From Agrobacterium tumefaciens (GTDB lineage: Bacteria; Pseudomonadota; Alphaproteobacteria; Rhizobiales; Rhizobiaceae): DNA of 64,000 bases. Every line of letters begins with the position of its first letter. The first letter of the stretch is position 1. The translations under genes and the position numbers were made by a program. The notes beneath the pieces are model-generated. The model was not told where the DNA came from. It saw nothing but the letters and a program-made list of their open reading frames with translations, and made no database searches. Shown piece by piece: positions 1-9,025 of the stretch. The stretch covers positions 186,001-250,000 of the forward strand of contig NZ_CP039889.1 of NCBI RefSeq assembly GCF_005221325.1, written 5' to 3'.

Positions 1-371
1 ATGTTGCGCTGGCCATAGAGGATGCCGCCGGCGCAGATCGTATCGCCCACGCACTGGTCGATGCCGTATTTTAGCGGAATACGGATATCGTCCGCATAGG
101 CTTCGAGCCCGCCGACCCGCACGCAGCTGATGATGTATTTCGCGCCCGCCAGCGCCCGGCGGCGATCGGTATCGGCCGTCACCTTGACGGGGAAACCATT
201 GGCCTCGACGATCTTTTCAAGGATCGCCCTGATCATATCGAGATTGTGCTGGCTGATATCCGTCAGCGCGACTTCGATGTCGCGAAATTCCGGCACGCAC
301 AGGAGATCGGTGAACAGCTTTTTCGTGAAACCGACGCTGCCTGCGCCAATAATAGCGATTTTGAAACTCAT
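1..371 (-). CDS. GH4-family glycosidase (alpha-galactosidase/galacturonidase type), 5' part only
   Basis: This is the first 123 codons of a gene that runs out of the window at base 1. Its N-terminus has the NAD-binding IAIIGAGSVGF motif. The segments LTDIS and CVRVGG and a GDTICAGGILYGQRN stretch follow, in the positions expected for glycoside hydrolase family 4. These cytosolic enzymes cleave alpha-galactosides, galacturonides or related sugars by an NAD- and metal-dependent oxidation/elimination route. The start is ATG at 371, with GAGGTGG about 5 bases upstream. The gene is divergent from the AraC regulator at 569, its likely controller. The metal-binding Cys and His and the C-terminal half lie outside the window, so the substrate cannot be assigned. 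The family call is fairly safe. Confidence 0.75.
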   Translation of the reverse strand, partial: MSFKIAIIGAGSVGFTKKLFTDLLCVPEFRDIEVALTDISQHNLDMIRAILEKIVEANGFPVKVTADTDRRRALAGAKYIISCVRVGGLEAYADDIRIPLKYGIDQCVGDTICAGGILYGQRN

Positions 372-568
372 AACACCACCTCTGTTGCAAATCGAACGGG
401 TGAAACGGGCCTGGGGATCATGAAATGGCGCTGCAGAAAAATACCCGTGAGAATCCCGGAAAACCGGCCTTCCTCCCAATTTTTCAGCAACAATATCCCG
501 CTGGCTGTCTCCTCGGATCGGGATTATGCGTATAAAGACGGATAGGACCAGAGAAGGATTATGCTTTC

Positions 569-1456
569 ATGGGTAATTTTGTGCTGCGTGATTTGATCGA
601 TCAGGGGCCTGGCATGCGCACCGTCTCGCTGCCGCGTGGCCGACAGACGCTGCACACCATGCCGACCAGCAGCGGTTATGAAATTCGCCGAGGCGGCAAT
701 TACGACTGGGACGGGCGCAAACGCGGCCAGACGCCCTTCACGGTCCTGCAATATTGTATCAGCGGACAGGGCAACCTGCGTTACGAGAACCGCCACTATG
801 TGGTGAGGCCGGGCGAAACCCTGCTGCTGCTCATCCCCCACAATCATCGCTATTGGCTGGAAGACGGCAAGGAATGGGAATTCTTCTGGATTTCCATGAA
901 TGGCGAGGAAGCCCTGCGCATCCACCGCAACATTCTTTCCGTCACCGGCCCGATCCTCAAACTCCAGCCCGAAACCATCGATCACCTTGCCGAATGCTGC
1001 TCGCGCCTCGTGAACGGCGCGGAAACGCCGGGGGCCGCTTCCGCCGTCGCCTATGAGGCGGCGATGACGCTTTATGACGACGTCTTCGGCTCGCACCCCT
1101 CCTTCGGCGGTGAATATCGTACCCTGCAGCAGGTGCTGAGCTACATCGACAGCCATCTCGGCGAGCGGCTTTCGGTGAGCGACCTTGCAGCCGTCGCGGG
1201 CCTCAGCCGGGCGCATTTTTCCCGTATCTTCACGGCAAGCGAAGGCCTGCCGCCGGCGGAATTCGTCTTGCAGCGGCGGCTCCGGCGTGCAGCCAAACTT
1301 CTCACCACCGCCGCGAACATTCCTATCAAGGAGGTTTCAGTGCTGTGTGGGTTCGAGGATCCGAACTATTTCTCGAAGGTCTTTCGCAGGCTCTACGGCA
1401 TCAATCCGAGCGAATTCCGCACCACCGGCATGTATGCGAGCGTTCGGCAGAGTTGA
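569..1456 (+). CDS. AraC-family transcriptional regulator
   Basis: A 295-aa AraC/XylS regulator. Residues about 40-110 form a cupin-like sensing domain, with the RPGETLLLLIPH segment. Residues about 185-290 hold the two helix-turn-helix motifs: the first around LSVSDLAAVAGLSRAHFSR, the second ending in the family signature GFEDPNYFSKVFRRLYGINP. It is divergent from the GH4 gene with about 200 bases between them. The arrangement resembles MelR/melA, so it probably activates that glycosidase and its transporter. An AGAAGGA ribosome site lies 12 bases before the ATG, a little far. The ATG at 561 is in another frame and stops quickly. Family certain, ligand unknown. Confidence 0.88.
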   Translation: MGNFVLRDLIDQGPGMRTVSLPRGRQTLHTMPTSSGYEIRRGGNYDWDGRKRGQTPFTVLQYCISGQGNLRYENRHYVVRPGETLLLLIPHNHRYWLEDGKEWEFFWISMNGEEALRIHRNILSVTGPILKLQPETIDHLAECCSRLVNGAETPGAASAVAYEAAMTLYDDVFGSHPSFGGEYRTLQQVLSYIDSHLGERLSVSDLAAVAGLSRAHFSRIFTASEGLPPAEFVLQRRLRRAAKLLTTAANIPIKEVSVLCGFEDPNYFSKVFRRLYGINPSEFRTTGMYASVRQS

Positions 1457-1531
1457 AGGAAACGCGACTTGGTTTTGACATGTTTCAGGCGATTAGGGAT
1501 GGGCGTTACGCCCTTTTTGGAGAACGTCGAG

Positions 1532-1999
1532 GTGAACAGCAAAATCAGGACGATCCTCGTCTTTCCGATCAGGGCCATCATCGTTTTCGCCCTTGTTCTC
1601 GACGGCATTTTCCGCCCGCTTTATCGGCCGATCATCCAGGCCATATCAAGCCTGACATTGATCCAGCGGCTGGAAAACCGGATCGCGCGGCTGCCGCGCC
1701 TTGCCATTCTTCTCTGTCTTGCCGTTCCTTTTGCGATTGCCGAACCGATGAAGATCGTCGGTCTCATCCTCATCGCCCACGGCGCTTTCAAGTCGGGATT
1801 GGTTCTGGCGATCCTGGCCCATCTCTCGACCTTCCTGATTGTAGAGCGCATCTATCACGCGGGCCGGGAAAAGCTGCTTACATACGGGTGGCTCGCCTGG
1901 ATCATGCGCTATGTGCGCTTTGCCCGCGCCTTCTACGATCGCGCCAAGGCTTCTGCCCTGAGCTGGATCCGGATCCGCCTCCTAGCGCAGCAGCGGTAA
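1532..1999 (+). CDS. Small predicted inner-membrane protein
   Basis: About 155 aa, with three hydrophobic segments, near residues 5-30 and 50-100 (the latter a probable pair), and a basic, aromatic C-terminal tail rich in Arg and Tyr. I chose the GTG at 1532 because GGAG lies nine bases upstream. An in-frame ATG at 1499 would add 11 residues but has no well-placed ribosome site. I do not recognise a named family. Similar small membrane proteins are often left as hypothetical in rhizobia. It faces the DMT transporter gene, whose stop codon is only three bases away, so the two end convergently. No catalytic motif is visible. Confidence 0.6.
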   Translation: MNSKIRTILVFPIRAIIVFALVLDGIFRPLYRPIIQAISSLTLIQRLENRIARLPRLAILLCLAVPFAIAEPMKIVGLILIAHGAFKSGLVLAILAHLSTFLIVERIYHAGREKLLTYGWLAWIMRYVRFARAFYDRAKASALSWIRIRLLAQQR

Positions 2000-2002
2000 C
2001 AG

Positions 2003-2914
2003 TCACCGTTTGCGTCGCAATCGCCGTAGAAGGTATTCCGCAAGCGCGGTCGATTGCAGCGAAACGAGGATGATGACGACGCCGAGCACGACGCGGGTTT
2101 CGGGCACCTCATCGAACAGGAAATATCCGACAGCGGTCACGAACAGGATCGACAGATAACCGACGGGCGCAAGCACACTGGCATCGGCGATACGATACGC
2201 CCGCAGAAAACAATATTGCCCCAGCTGCGCCAGCAATCCGATGGCAAGCAACGGAATCCAATCGAACGACGCCACCGGCTTCCATGTCCAGAGTGCCGGA
2301 ATGGCTGTGATGACGGCCAACCCGACCGTATAAAACACCATCATGACCGTGGTGTTCTCCTGCCGCAGCGCCCGGGTCTGGATCACCGCGAGCGCGCCGA
2401 ACACCACCGATACCAGAACGACAATCACGCCCACGCCAAACTCCGCGCCATCAGGCCCGATGACAACCAGAACGCCGAGGAATGCAAGACAGGCTCCCGT
2501 CCAGCGAAAACGGCTCACGGTCTCGCCAAGAAAAGCAACGGCCATTGCCATCGTCACCAATGGCCGGGAAAAACCGACGGCATTGACGGTGGCAAGCGGC
2601 AAGAGGGTGATGGCGATGAAATTGCTGGTGAGTGCGATGGCATTGCAGCAGATGCGGAAAAGATTACGCCAGGGATATTTGACGCGCGCCATCTCTCCCC
2701 TGTGCCGCCAGATCAGCGGCAGGATGAAGATCAGACCGATCATCGCCCTTATAAAAACCAGCTGGAAGGCGGGATAGGTGACACCCTGCGCCTTGACGAG
2801 CGCGGTCATGCCACCTGAGACAAGGGTCATATCCAGCAACAGCCAGCCTATACCCGCGCGCGTATCCGTTTCGCGCGGGTTTTCCTGTTTCTCGCTTTGG
2901 CCGTCGCCATTCAC
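2003..2914 (-). CDS. DMT-superfamily (EamA) permease
   Basis: A 303-aa integral membrane protein with about ten hydrophobic helices in two repeated EamA halves, the usual size and plan of drug/metabolite transporters such as RhaT-like and YdcZ-like exporters. It starts with GTG at 2914, overlapping the stop of the PIG-L gene (GTGA), so the two are translationally coupled. It is the last gene of the leftward ROK/PIG-L operon. It may export or import a product of the pathway, but the family is too broad to name a substrate. The tail is very basic (RRLRRKR), consistent with a cytoplasmic C-terminus. Confidence 0.85.
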   Translation of the reverse strand: MNGDGQSEKQENPRETDTRAGIGWLLLDMTLVSGGMTALVKAQGVTYPAFQLVFIRAMIGLIFILPLIWRHRGEMARVKYPWRNLFRICCNAIALTSNFIAITLLPLATVNAVGFSRPLVTMAMAVAFLGETVSRFRWTGACLAFLGVLVVIGPDGAEFGVGVIVVLVSVVFGALAVIQTRALRQENTTVMMVFYTVGLAVITAIPALWTWKPVASFDWIPLLAIGLLAQLGQYCFLRAYRIADASVLAPVGYLSILFVTAVGYFLFDEVPETRVVLGVVIILVSLQSTALAEYLLRRLRRKR

Positions 2915-5313
2915 GCCGGCTGCACGAGATTGGCCATCAGGCGGAATGCCCCCGGCACAAGCTTGTCCATCTGGTGATGCAGCACGAGGCTGGTATGGGT
3001 GTGCCTGCCCTTGCCGATGACGCCGGAAACCAGCGCGCCCTTCAGCGGCTGTTCATCGACATCATGCATGGCAAGTAGGGGCTCGTAGGCATCATCCCAG
3101 CGCGAAGCGAAATAGAGCCCGCGCTCCTTGTCCCAGCCCGCCCAGTCGGCGGCGTCGATGACATTGGGGCCTGTCAGCAGCAGATGATCGGGCAGCAGAG
3201 CCGTCACCTCCGCTTTTGGGTCCGTCACCCGCCAGCGCAGTGACGGCTTGCCGATTTCAAGACGCCGGACCGGCGTTGTCTCCGGGTTCCAGCCATCCGT
3301 CGGACGATGATAGAGCGTGACCAGATGCCCACCACTCTCCACGAAACGATGAAGCCTTTCCGTTGCCGCGGCGAGATCCCTGCGGATGCCGAAGGCGAAT
3401 ATGCCCACGACAATGGTAGTGAAGGTGGAGAGATCACCGCCGAGCGCCTGTGCGTCAAGTTCGGTGACATCGAGGCCCATTCGCGCAAGCCAGAGGCCCA
3501 CCCTGTCGGCACCGCCGCCGACATAGCCCACACGCGCGCCCTCAGGAAGCTTGAGGTCCAGCGAGAGGATTTTGAGGGCGGAAGGGGCGAGAAACCTTGC
3601 CCTGCCGATATGGGGATAGGCGATGGGGGTAATCTGGAAGGCTGGTTGCGAACCGACGCTCGCTTCGATCTCAGCAAGGCCGGCCGCCATTTCCCCCGTA
3701 CGTTCGGCCACCCAGTCGTTACCACTCTTGCGCACGCTCCAGCCACCGACAGTGCGAAAGGATACCGGTGCATCAGCACCCTTGATGTGCGCCTCAAAGC
3801 CCTGTGCGCCCTGCCCCTGCCCAAGCGGAACCAGAAGCGCCTCGGGTGAAATTGTCAGCGACTGCGCGGGTGTAACAAAAAACGGCTCCTCCAGATCGTA
3901 AAGGGCCGAGACGTCGCGTCCTTCAACCCTTGCGGACAGGCGCACAGATGCATGACCATTACCACCCGCTGCTTTCCAGTCCGGCTGGTAGAGCCCGGAA
4001 ACCGGGGTATCCTGATCGGCGGCAAGCGAAAACACCAGTGTCTGGCCACGCGACTGAACCGACGACGAAACACCTGAAGGCAGGACCGGGTCGACCTCGA
4101 CTTCAAATTCAGCCGCCCCATCGGCCAGTTCCACATAAAGAGCCGAGCTTCCCCCCGGAACGATCTCTGCCGGTTCGGCATAGGCCCGCTCGAAAAGATC
4201 GAGTGCAGTCAGAATGGCCGCATCAACCTGCGCCCGTCTGCGTGCGATCCTGTGCCCGTGCAACGCCTTGAAATCCGCACTCGCGGTCTCATCGACCGTC
4301 TGCAACAGCGCAGCCGCGTTCAGGAGTTGCGCCGTGATCCGTTGCCTGTCGGGAAAGGTCGAGATCGCCTCGGCAATGGTCCGTTCCGCCGCGACCAGCG
4401 CATTCGCCACTTCGGCATTCAGTCCCGGGAAAGCGGCAAGATCGGCAAGGGAAGACGGCAGATTGTCGAGGATCGAGCTTTCTTCGCCCCCCGCACCGCT
4501 GGCAAGTTCGAGATGCAGCGGCCAGACTTCCTGCGCCTGCTTCGGCCAATGGCCCATTCCCTGTGACGCGTGGTAATAACGCGACCACTCGCCGATGCGG
4601 TCATATTGCGCACCGGTTGCCTGTTCCTTGCCCGGCGCGTTCACCGTCAGCGTTGTTTCCGGCGGCGGTACTTCATCGTCATAGGTATCGCCCCCGCCCG
4701 ACCATGCCGGAAGGTAGAACTTCGCCACCTGCCAAGGTTTGAGCCCCTCGGCGAAATGCTCCGGATAGGCTGAAGGATCAGCGGCCAGCGTGATCGCGCT
4801 TTTCGCCGCGCGCGTCATGGCGCGGTGGTGACCGTGCTGTCCCGGCACGTCGAGAAAGGTCGGAATGACGATATCAGGCCGCTCCTTGCGATAGGCGCGC
4901 ACCAGCCTTTCGACGATGCGCTGCTGCCCCCAGCGGCCGAAGGTCTGGTCGCCATCCTTGGAGAAACCGAAATCGTGGATGATGTCGGCCGGGCCATGGC
5001 CGAGCCAGCTGATGTCAGCATCGATGACACGCGCGGCCTCCTCCAGCTCCCGTGACCGGATGACGCCGAGCGCACCCAGCCGCTCCGGCCCCAGCGCATT
5101 CTGACCGCCCTCGCCGCGTGTGGAGCAGGCGATGATGATCCGCATGCCGAGTTGCATGCGGAAATAGGCGAGCAGACCGTTCTGCTCATCATCGGGATGC
5201 GCGCCGGTATGCATGACCGTGACGGTGGATTTCAGCGCGCTCAGCTTGCGGTGCAGGCGAACGAGCCACGGATCGGCCATCTGCCGTTCGATGCGCTCCC
5301 GGGGGTTAAGCAT
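2911..5313 (-). CDS. Large PIG-L family N-deacetylase with C-terminal GATase-like domain
   Basis: An 800-aa protein. The N-terminal third is a PIG-L/LmbE deacetylase: AHPDDE at residues 38-43 and HGHH at 160-163 supply the zinc ligands and catalytic Asp. Such enzymes remove acetyl groups from N-acetylglucosamine conjugates (GPI, mycothiol and bacillithiol precursors, lincomycin). Residues about 370-520 look like beta-sandwich domains. The last 250 residues resemble a ThuA/class-I-amidotransferase-like fold. There is no signal peptide, so it should act in the cytosol on imported material. GGAGGAG precedes the ATG. It lies 19 bases after the ROK gene and overlaps the DMT permease by four bases. 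Deacetylase call good, substrate unknown. Confidence 0.82.
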   Translation of the reverse strand: MLNPRERIERQMADPWLVRLHRKLSALKSTVTVMHTGAHPDDEQNGLLAYFRMQLGMRIIIACSTRGEGGQNALGPERLGALGVIRSRELEEAARVIDADISWLGHGPADIIHDFGFSKDGDQTFGRWGQQRIVERLVRAYRKERPDIVIPTFLDVPGQHGHHRAMTRAAKSAITLAADPSAYPEHFAEGLKPWQVAKFYLPAWSGGGDTYDDEVPPPETTLTVNAPGKEQATGAQYDRIGEWSRYYHASQGMGHWPKQAQEVWPLHLELASGAGGEESSILDNLPSSLADLAAFPGLNAEVANALVAAERTIAEAISTFPDRQRITAQLLNAAALLQTVDETASADFKALHGHRIARRRAQVDAAILTALDLFERAYAEPAEIVPGGSSALYVELADGAAEFEVEVDPVLPSGVSSSVQSRGQTLVFSLAADQDTPVSGLYQPDWKAAGGNGHASVRLSARVEGRDVSALYDLEEPFFVTPAQSLTISPEALLVPLGQGQGAQGFEAHIKGADAPVSFRTVGGWSVRKSGNDWVAERTGEMAAGLAEIEASVGSQPAFQITPIAYPHIGRARFLAPSALKILSLDLKLPEGARVGYVGGGADRVGLWLARMGLDVTELDAQALGGDLSTFTTIVVGIFAFGIRRDLAAATERLHRFVESGGHLVTLYHRPTDGWNPETTPVRRLEIGKPSLRWRVTDPKAEVTALLPDHLLLTGPNVIDAADWAGWDKERGLYFASRWDDAYEPLLAMHDVDEQPLKGALVSGVIGKGRHTHTSLVLHHQMDKLVPGAFRLMANLVQPA

Positions 5314-5332
5314 GGGCGGTCTCCTCCAATAT

Positions 5333-6559
5333 TCAGCCGGGCACCTGCGTTGCGGCGCCCGAGGACGTCTCGAGTTTTGGTGTGACGATATCGAACAGCG
5401 GCAGGGCGGCAGCGCCGAGTGCTGCCGTCAACTGTCCGGATTTGCCGTGCATGACGCGCGGCAGTTCCCGCTGCCTGCGGCTTGCGACCGAGGTCGGCAG
5501 ATGTCCCATGCGCTGAATGATCTCGCTGATGATGGCTTCAGGCAGCGCGCCGCCGAGAATGACCGTCTGCGGATCGAGAATATTTTCGAGCATGGCAACC
5601 ATGGGCGCCAGATGGGCCGCGGCGTCGTCGACCCACTCCAACACCACCGGATGGCCGGCCTTGAACAGGGCCTCGAGATCGTCAAGCTCCGTATCCGCAA
5701 CACCGGCGCGCCCAAGTTTTTCCTTCAGGACGTAAGCCGAGGCATAGGCTTCGAGACATCCTCTCTGCCCGCAGGAAGGACAAGGCCTTCCCTTTGGTGA
5801 AACGGTGACATGGCCGATTTCGCCCGCATTTCCGAATGCGCCGCGATAGGGCGCGCCATCCTGAATGATCCCGAGGCCGATACCGACGCCGAAATAGATC
5901 ATGCAGAAATTCGGGATCGCCAGCCCCGCGCCGAACAGGCGTTCGCCGACGGCAGCAGCCGTCGCATCGTTTTCCACCACCACCTGCTGGCCGCAGGCCT
6001 CGCTCAGCATCTGCCGGGCATCGATACCCACCCAGCCGGAAAGTGTTGTCGGCCCAACTGAGGTCATGCCATCGATCTCGAACGGGCCGGGCATGACAAC
6101 GCCGGTCCCGAGCAGCCGGCAGCCGACATTCTTTGCAACCGCGGCATGTTCCGCCGCAAAGGTTTTGAGGATGGCTTCCGGCGTCGTATCCTTGAGAGGG
6201 GTGACACGTTGCGTACGCAACACGCCAGCGAGATCGAGGCCGACGGTGACCATGTGGTCTGCGGCGATCTCGACGCCAATCGTCGCCCCGCCGTCCGGGT
6301 TGACGGCGAACTGGATCGGCGGTTGTCCCCGCCCCGTGCGGCGGCGACCGAGTTCCTTCAGCAACTCCTCGCCCACCAATTCATCGACGATATTGGCGAC
6401 CGCCTGCGGGGTAAGATGGGTGATCTTGGCAATCTGGGCGCGCCCGAGCGATCCGTGTCGCCGAACAAGGTCAAGGACGACTCGCCTGTTGTGCTCCCGG
6501 CTTCTCTCGGGATTTTTTCCGATTGCTACGGGATAAGCGTCCACCGTGTGCACCGTCAT
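5333..6559 (-). CDS. ROK-family transcriptional repressor
   Basis: About 408 aa. An N-terminal winged helix (residues about 15-75, including the helix around LTPQAVANIVDEL) is joined to a ROK sugar-kinase-like domain. The zinc motif CPSCGQRGC and the glycine-rich GVGIGLGII segment are present, as in NagC, Mlc and XylR. The ATG at 6559 is preferred because a GAAGTTGAAGAG ribosome site precedes it. A longer frame reaches 6616 without one. The gene is first in the leftward operon with PIG-L and DMT and is divergent from the ABC importer operon. It therefore probably represses both until a sugar or sugar phosphate binds. A candidate operator palindrome lies at 6621-6638. Confidence 0.88.
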   Translation of the reverse strand: MTVHTVDAYPVAIGKNPERSREHNRRVVLDLVRRHGSLGRAQIAKITHLTPQAVANIVDELVGEELLKELGRRRTGRGQPPIQFAVNPDGGATIGVEIAADHMVTVGLDLAGVLRTQRVTPLKDTTPEAILKTFAAEHAAVAKNVGCRLLGTGVVMPGPFEIDGMTSVGPTTLSGWVGIDARQMLSEACGQQVVVENDATAAAVGERLFGAGLAIPNFCMIYFGVGIGLGIIQDGAPYRGAFGNAGEIGHVTVSPKGRPCPSCGQRGCLEAYASAYVLKEKLGRAGVADTELDDLEALFKAGHPVVLEWVDDAAAHLAPMVAMLENILDPQTVILGGALPEAIISEIIQRMGHLPTSVASRRQRELPRVMHGKSGQLTAALGAAALPLFDIVTPKLETSSGAATQVPG

Positions 6560-6620
6560 CTCTTCAACTTCCCGTCTCTTAGAAAATTCATAGCGTCGAA
6601 TTGACGATAAGCGCAATATA

Positions 6621-6638
6621 ATAATTCAAGTAAATTAT
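6621..6638. promoter_or_regulatory. Candidate ROK operator palindrome in the divergent promoter region
   Basis: ATAATT and AATTAT form a perfect inverted repeat around a six-base centre, in the AT-rich part of the 255-base gap between the ROK gene and the ABC binding-protein gene. ROK repressors of the NagC/Mlc type bind AT-rich palindromes of about this size. A TTGACA hexamer follows at 6643-6648, but no good -10 box lies 17 bases downstream. Binding by this ROK protein is inferred from position only. Confidence 0.35.
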
Positions 6639-6814
6639 CTTATTGACAAATGCCCGCCTTCAGAGAACCGTAGAGGGCGACCCGGGGGTTACGCTTGTTT
6701 GGGGCGGAAGAGGAAACTCCGTTGCCGGCAAATCGATGAGCGCGCGCGAAAGCGCGGATAAAGGGAACGATCGCTCCGCATCTGGAAGACCGGACGGAGG
6801 AAAAGGAGGCTTAC

Positions 6815-8068
6815 ATGCGCAGGGCAACTCTGTTCGCCGGCTTGGTTGCCGGTTTCAGCACATTTGCATTCAACGCCGCGCAGGCGGTTGAAATCGAATA
6901 TTGGCAATATGTCTTCGACACACGCGTGAAGGCCATGGATGAGCTGATCGCGGAATTCCAGAAGGCCAATCCTGATATCACCGTCAAGCAGGTGACCTTT
7001 CCTTACGCCGACTACCAGACGCGCGTCATCGCCGCCAATCTTTCCGGCAAGGGCCCTGACGTGATGCAGCTTTTCTATGGCTGGCTGGACAAATTCGCAG
7101 CCGGCGGCATCTTGCAGCCGCTGCCGGCCGATACCTTCCCGCATGACAAGATCGAGAGCGAATTCTTCCCGATCGTCAGCGCCATGAAGCGCGGCGACGA
7201 TTATTACGGCCTGCCGACGGCGGTTCGTTCGCTCGCGCTCTTCTACAACAAGAAGCTCTTCACCGAGGCCGGGCTTGATCCCGCCAATCCGCCGAAGACG
7301 CTCGATGAATTCGTCGCTGCCGCGGAAAAAATCGCCAAGCATGATGCCGCCGGAAACCTGACGGTTGCAGGTTCCACGCTCGACATGGGCGGCCAGGATC
7401 ACCAATGGTGGCGTGAAGTGCTCATTCGCCAATATGGCGGCGAGCCCTATGCCGACAACGACCAGAAAGTGACCTATAATAGCGAGCCGGGCATTCAGGC
7501 GCTGAAATTTTATACCAGCCTGCAGCTTGAGAAGAAGATCGGCCAGGTGGGTTTCATGGATGAGGGCCAGGCCGCCTTCCGCGCCGGCAAGGCCGGCATG
7601 ACCATCGACGGCACCTTCCGGCTGGGCTCGTTCCGCACCATCAAGGATTTCGAGTGGGGCGTGACCGAGCTTCCCACCAATGACAAGAACATCCGCTCCA
7701 ACTATGCGAGCTATTTCGCCAACGGCATCAGCGCCAAGACCACGGGTGAAGAGCTTGAGGCTTCGAAGAAGTTCCTCGCCTATGTCTCCTCGCCGGAAGC
7801 CATGGCGATCTGGCTGAAGACGGTGGGCGAGCTGCCGGCACGGCGTTCTGCGGCGCTGACCGAAGCAAACCTGAAGGACCCGGTCTACGCGCCGTTCCTG
7901 AAGGGTCTGGAATATGCCCATACGACGCTGTTCATGGATGAGGCCGCCCAGCGGCAGAACGCCATCGACATGACAAACCGGGTGCTGCTCGAAGGTCAGT
8001 CGGTCGAAGATTCCATCAAGCAGGCAGCCGAAGCCGAGCAGGAAATCATCGACGCGGCGAAACCTTAA
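6815..8068 (+). CDS. Sugar ABC transporter substrate-binding protein (family 1)
   Basis: A 417-aa periplasmic protein with an N-terminal Sec signal (RRATLFAGLVAG, then a hydrophobic stretch ending ANA/AQA-like near residue 25). The family-1 extracellular solute-binding fold follows, with typical segments such as KGPDVMQLFYGWLDKF and GKAGMTIDGTFRLG. AGGAAAAGGAGG precedes the ATG. It heads the rightward operon, followed by two MalF/MalG-type permeases, a lyase, an ATPase and a kinase. This class binds oligosaccharides, glycerol-phosphodiesters or modified monosaccharides. The neighbouring deacetylase and lyase suggest an amino-sugar conjugate, which is inference. Confidence 0.9.
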   Translation: MRRATLFAGLVAGFSTFAFNAAQAVEIEYWQYVFDTRVKAMDELIAEFQKANPDITVKQVTFPYADYQTRVIAANLSGKGPDVMQLFYGWLDKFAAGGILQPLPADTFPHDKIESEFFPIVSAMKRGDDYYGLPTAVRSLALFYNKKLFTEAGLDPANPPKTLDEFVAAAEKIAKHDAAGNLTVAGSTLDMGGQDHQWWREVLIRQYGGEPYADNDQKVTYNSEPGIQALKFYTSLQLEKKIGQVGFMDEGQAAFRAGKAGMTIDGTFRLGSFRTIKDFEWGVTELPTNDKNIRSNYASYFANGISAKTTGEELEASKKFLAYVSSPEAMAIWLKTVGELPARRSAALTEANLKDPVYAPFLKGLEYAHTTLFMDEAAQRQNAIDMTNRVLLEGQSVEDSIKQAAEAEQEIIDAAKP

Positions 8069-8083
8069 CATCAAGGTCCGACC

Positions 8084-9025
8084 ATGACAGCGATAGATCA
8101 ACAGGGGGCGGCATCCGGCCGCCCCGGCGGCTCCTTCGGAGACCGTCTTTCCATGCGTACGAAAAGACTTTTGTGGATCTGGAGCTTTCTGGCGATCCCC
8201 ATCCTGTTTTACAGCGTCATCCGGTTTTACCCGACGCTGCAGGCTTTCTACCTGTCCTTCACCAACTGGGACCTGCTCAGGCCGGCGAAGTTCATCGGCA
8301 TCGCCAACTACGTCAAGCTGTTCAAGGACCCGCAATTCTGGAAGGTGTTCAAGAATACCTTCGCCTATCTCATCGTCGGCACGCCGATCAGCCTCGTTCT
8401 GGCTTTTATCATCGCCTTTTATCTCGACCGGGTGCGCATTCTGCACGGTTTCATCCGCGCGCTTTATTTCCTGCCCTACTTGACCACGGCCGCTGCCATG
8501 GCCTGGGTGTGGCGCTGGTTCTATCAGCCGCCGCCCATCGGCATCATCAACGACGTGCTCGGCCTCATCGGCATTCCGCAGCAGCCCTTCATCCGCTCCA
8601 CCGATCAGGCGCTTTATTCGGTCATGGTGACCGCCATCTGGGCGGGCCTCGGTTTCCAGATCATCATCTTCATGGCCGGCCTGCGCGCCATCCCGACGAC
8701 ATTTTACGAAGCCGCCCGTATCGACGGTTTGGGTGAATGGGCAATTCTGCGCAAGATCACGCTGCCGCTCCTGAAACCCACCACCGTTTTCCTCGTGGTA
8801 TTTTCCTCGATCGGCTTCCTGCGCATTTTCGACCAGGTCTATAACATGACCACCAATGATCCGGGCGGGCCGCTCGGTTCCACCAAACCGCTGGTGCTGA
8901 TGATTTACCAGACCGCATTCAACTCCTATGCGATGGGCTATGCCGCTGCGCAGACGGTTGTCCTGTTCACCATTCTTCTCGTCGTATCGCTGATCCAGCT
9001 ATGGGTCCTGAGGGAAAAGAAATGA
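8084..9025 (+). CDS. Sugar ABC transporter permease, MalF/UgpA type
   Basis: 313 aa with six predicted membrane helices after an N-terminal cytoplasmic tail of about 30 residues. The EAA loop that contacts the ATPase is present as EAARIDGLGEWAILRKITLP near residues 210-230. It starts 15 bases after the binding-protein gene. Its stop overlaps the ATG of the next permease (ATGA at 9022-9025). It forms the heterodimeric pore with that protein, driven by the ATPase at 11383. Confidence 0.92.
   Translation: MTAIDQQGAASGRPGGSFGDRLSMRTKRLLWIWSFLAIPILFYSVIRFYPTLQAFYLSFTNWDLLRPAKFIGIANYVKLFKDPQFWKVFKNTFAYLIVGTPISLVLAFIIAFYLDRVRILHGFIRALYFLPYLTTAAAMAWVWRWFYQPPPIGIINDVLGLIGIPQQPFIRSTDQALYSVMVTAIWAGLGFQIIIFMAGLRAIPTTFYEAARIDGLGEWAILRKITLPLLKPTTVFLVVFSSIGFLRIFDQVYNMTTNDPGGPLGSTKPLVLMIYQTAFNSYAMGYAAAQTVVLFTILLVVSLIQLWVLREKK

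Noticed and set aside
1345..2073. 242-aa + strand frame overlapping the AraC end and the small membrane gene
   Set aside because: It has strongly biased Arg/His/Pro content and overlaps better-supported frames, so it is a shadow.
6689..8446. 585-aa open frame on the - strand opposite the sugar-binding-protein gene
   Set aside because: It lies wholly antisense to a clear family-1 binding protein and permease, has low-complexity composition typical of GC-rich reverse frames, and has no ribosome site.
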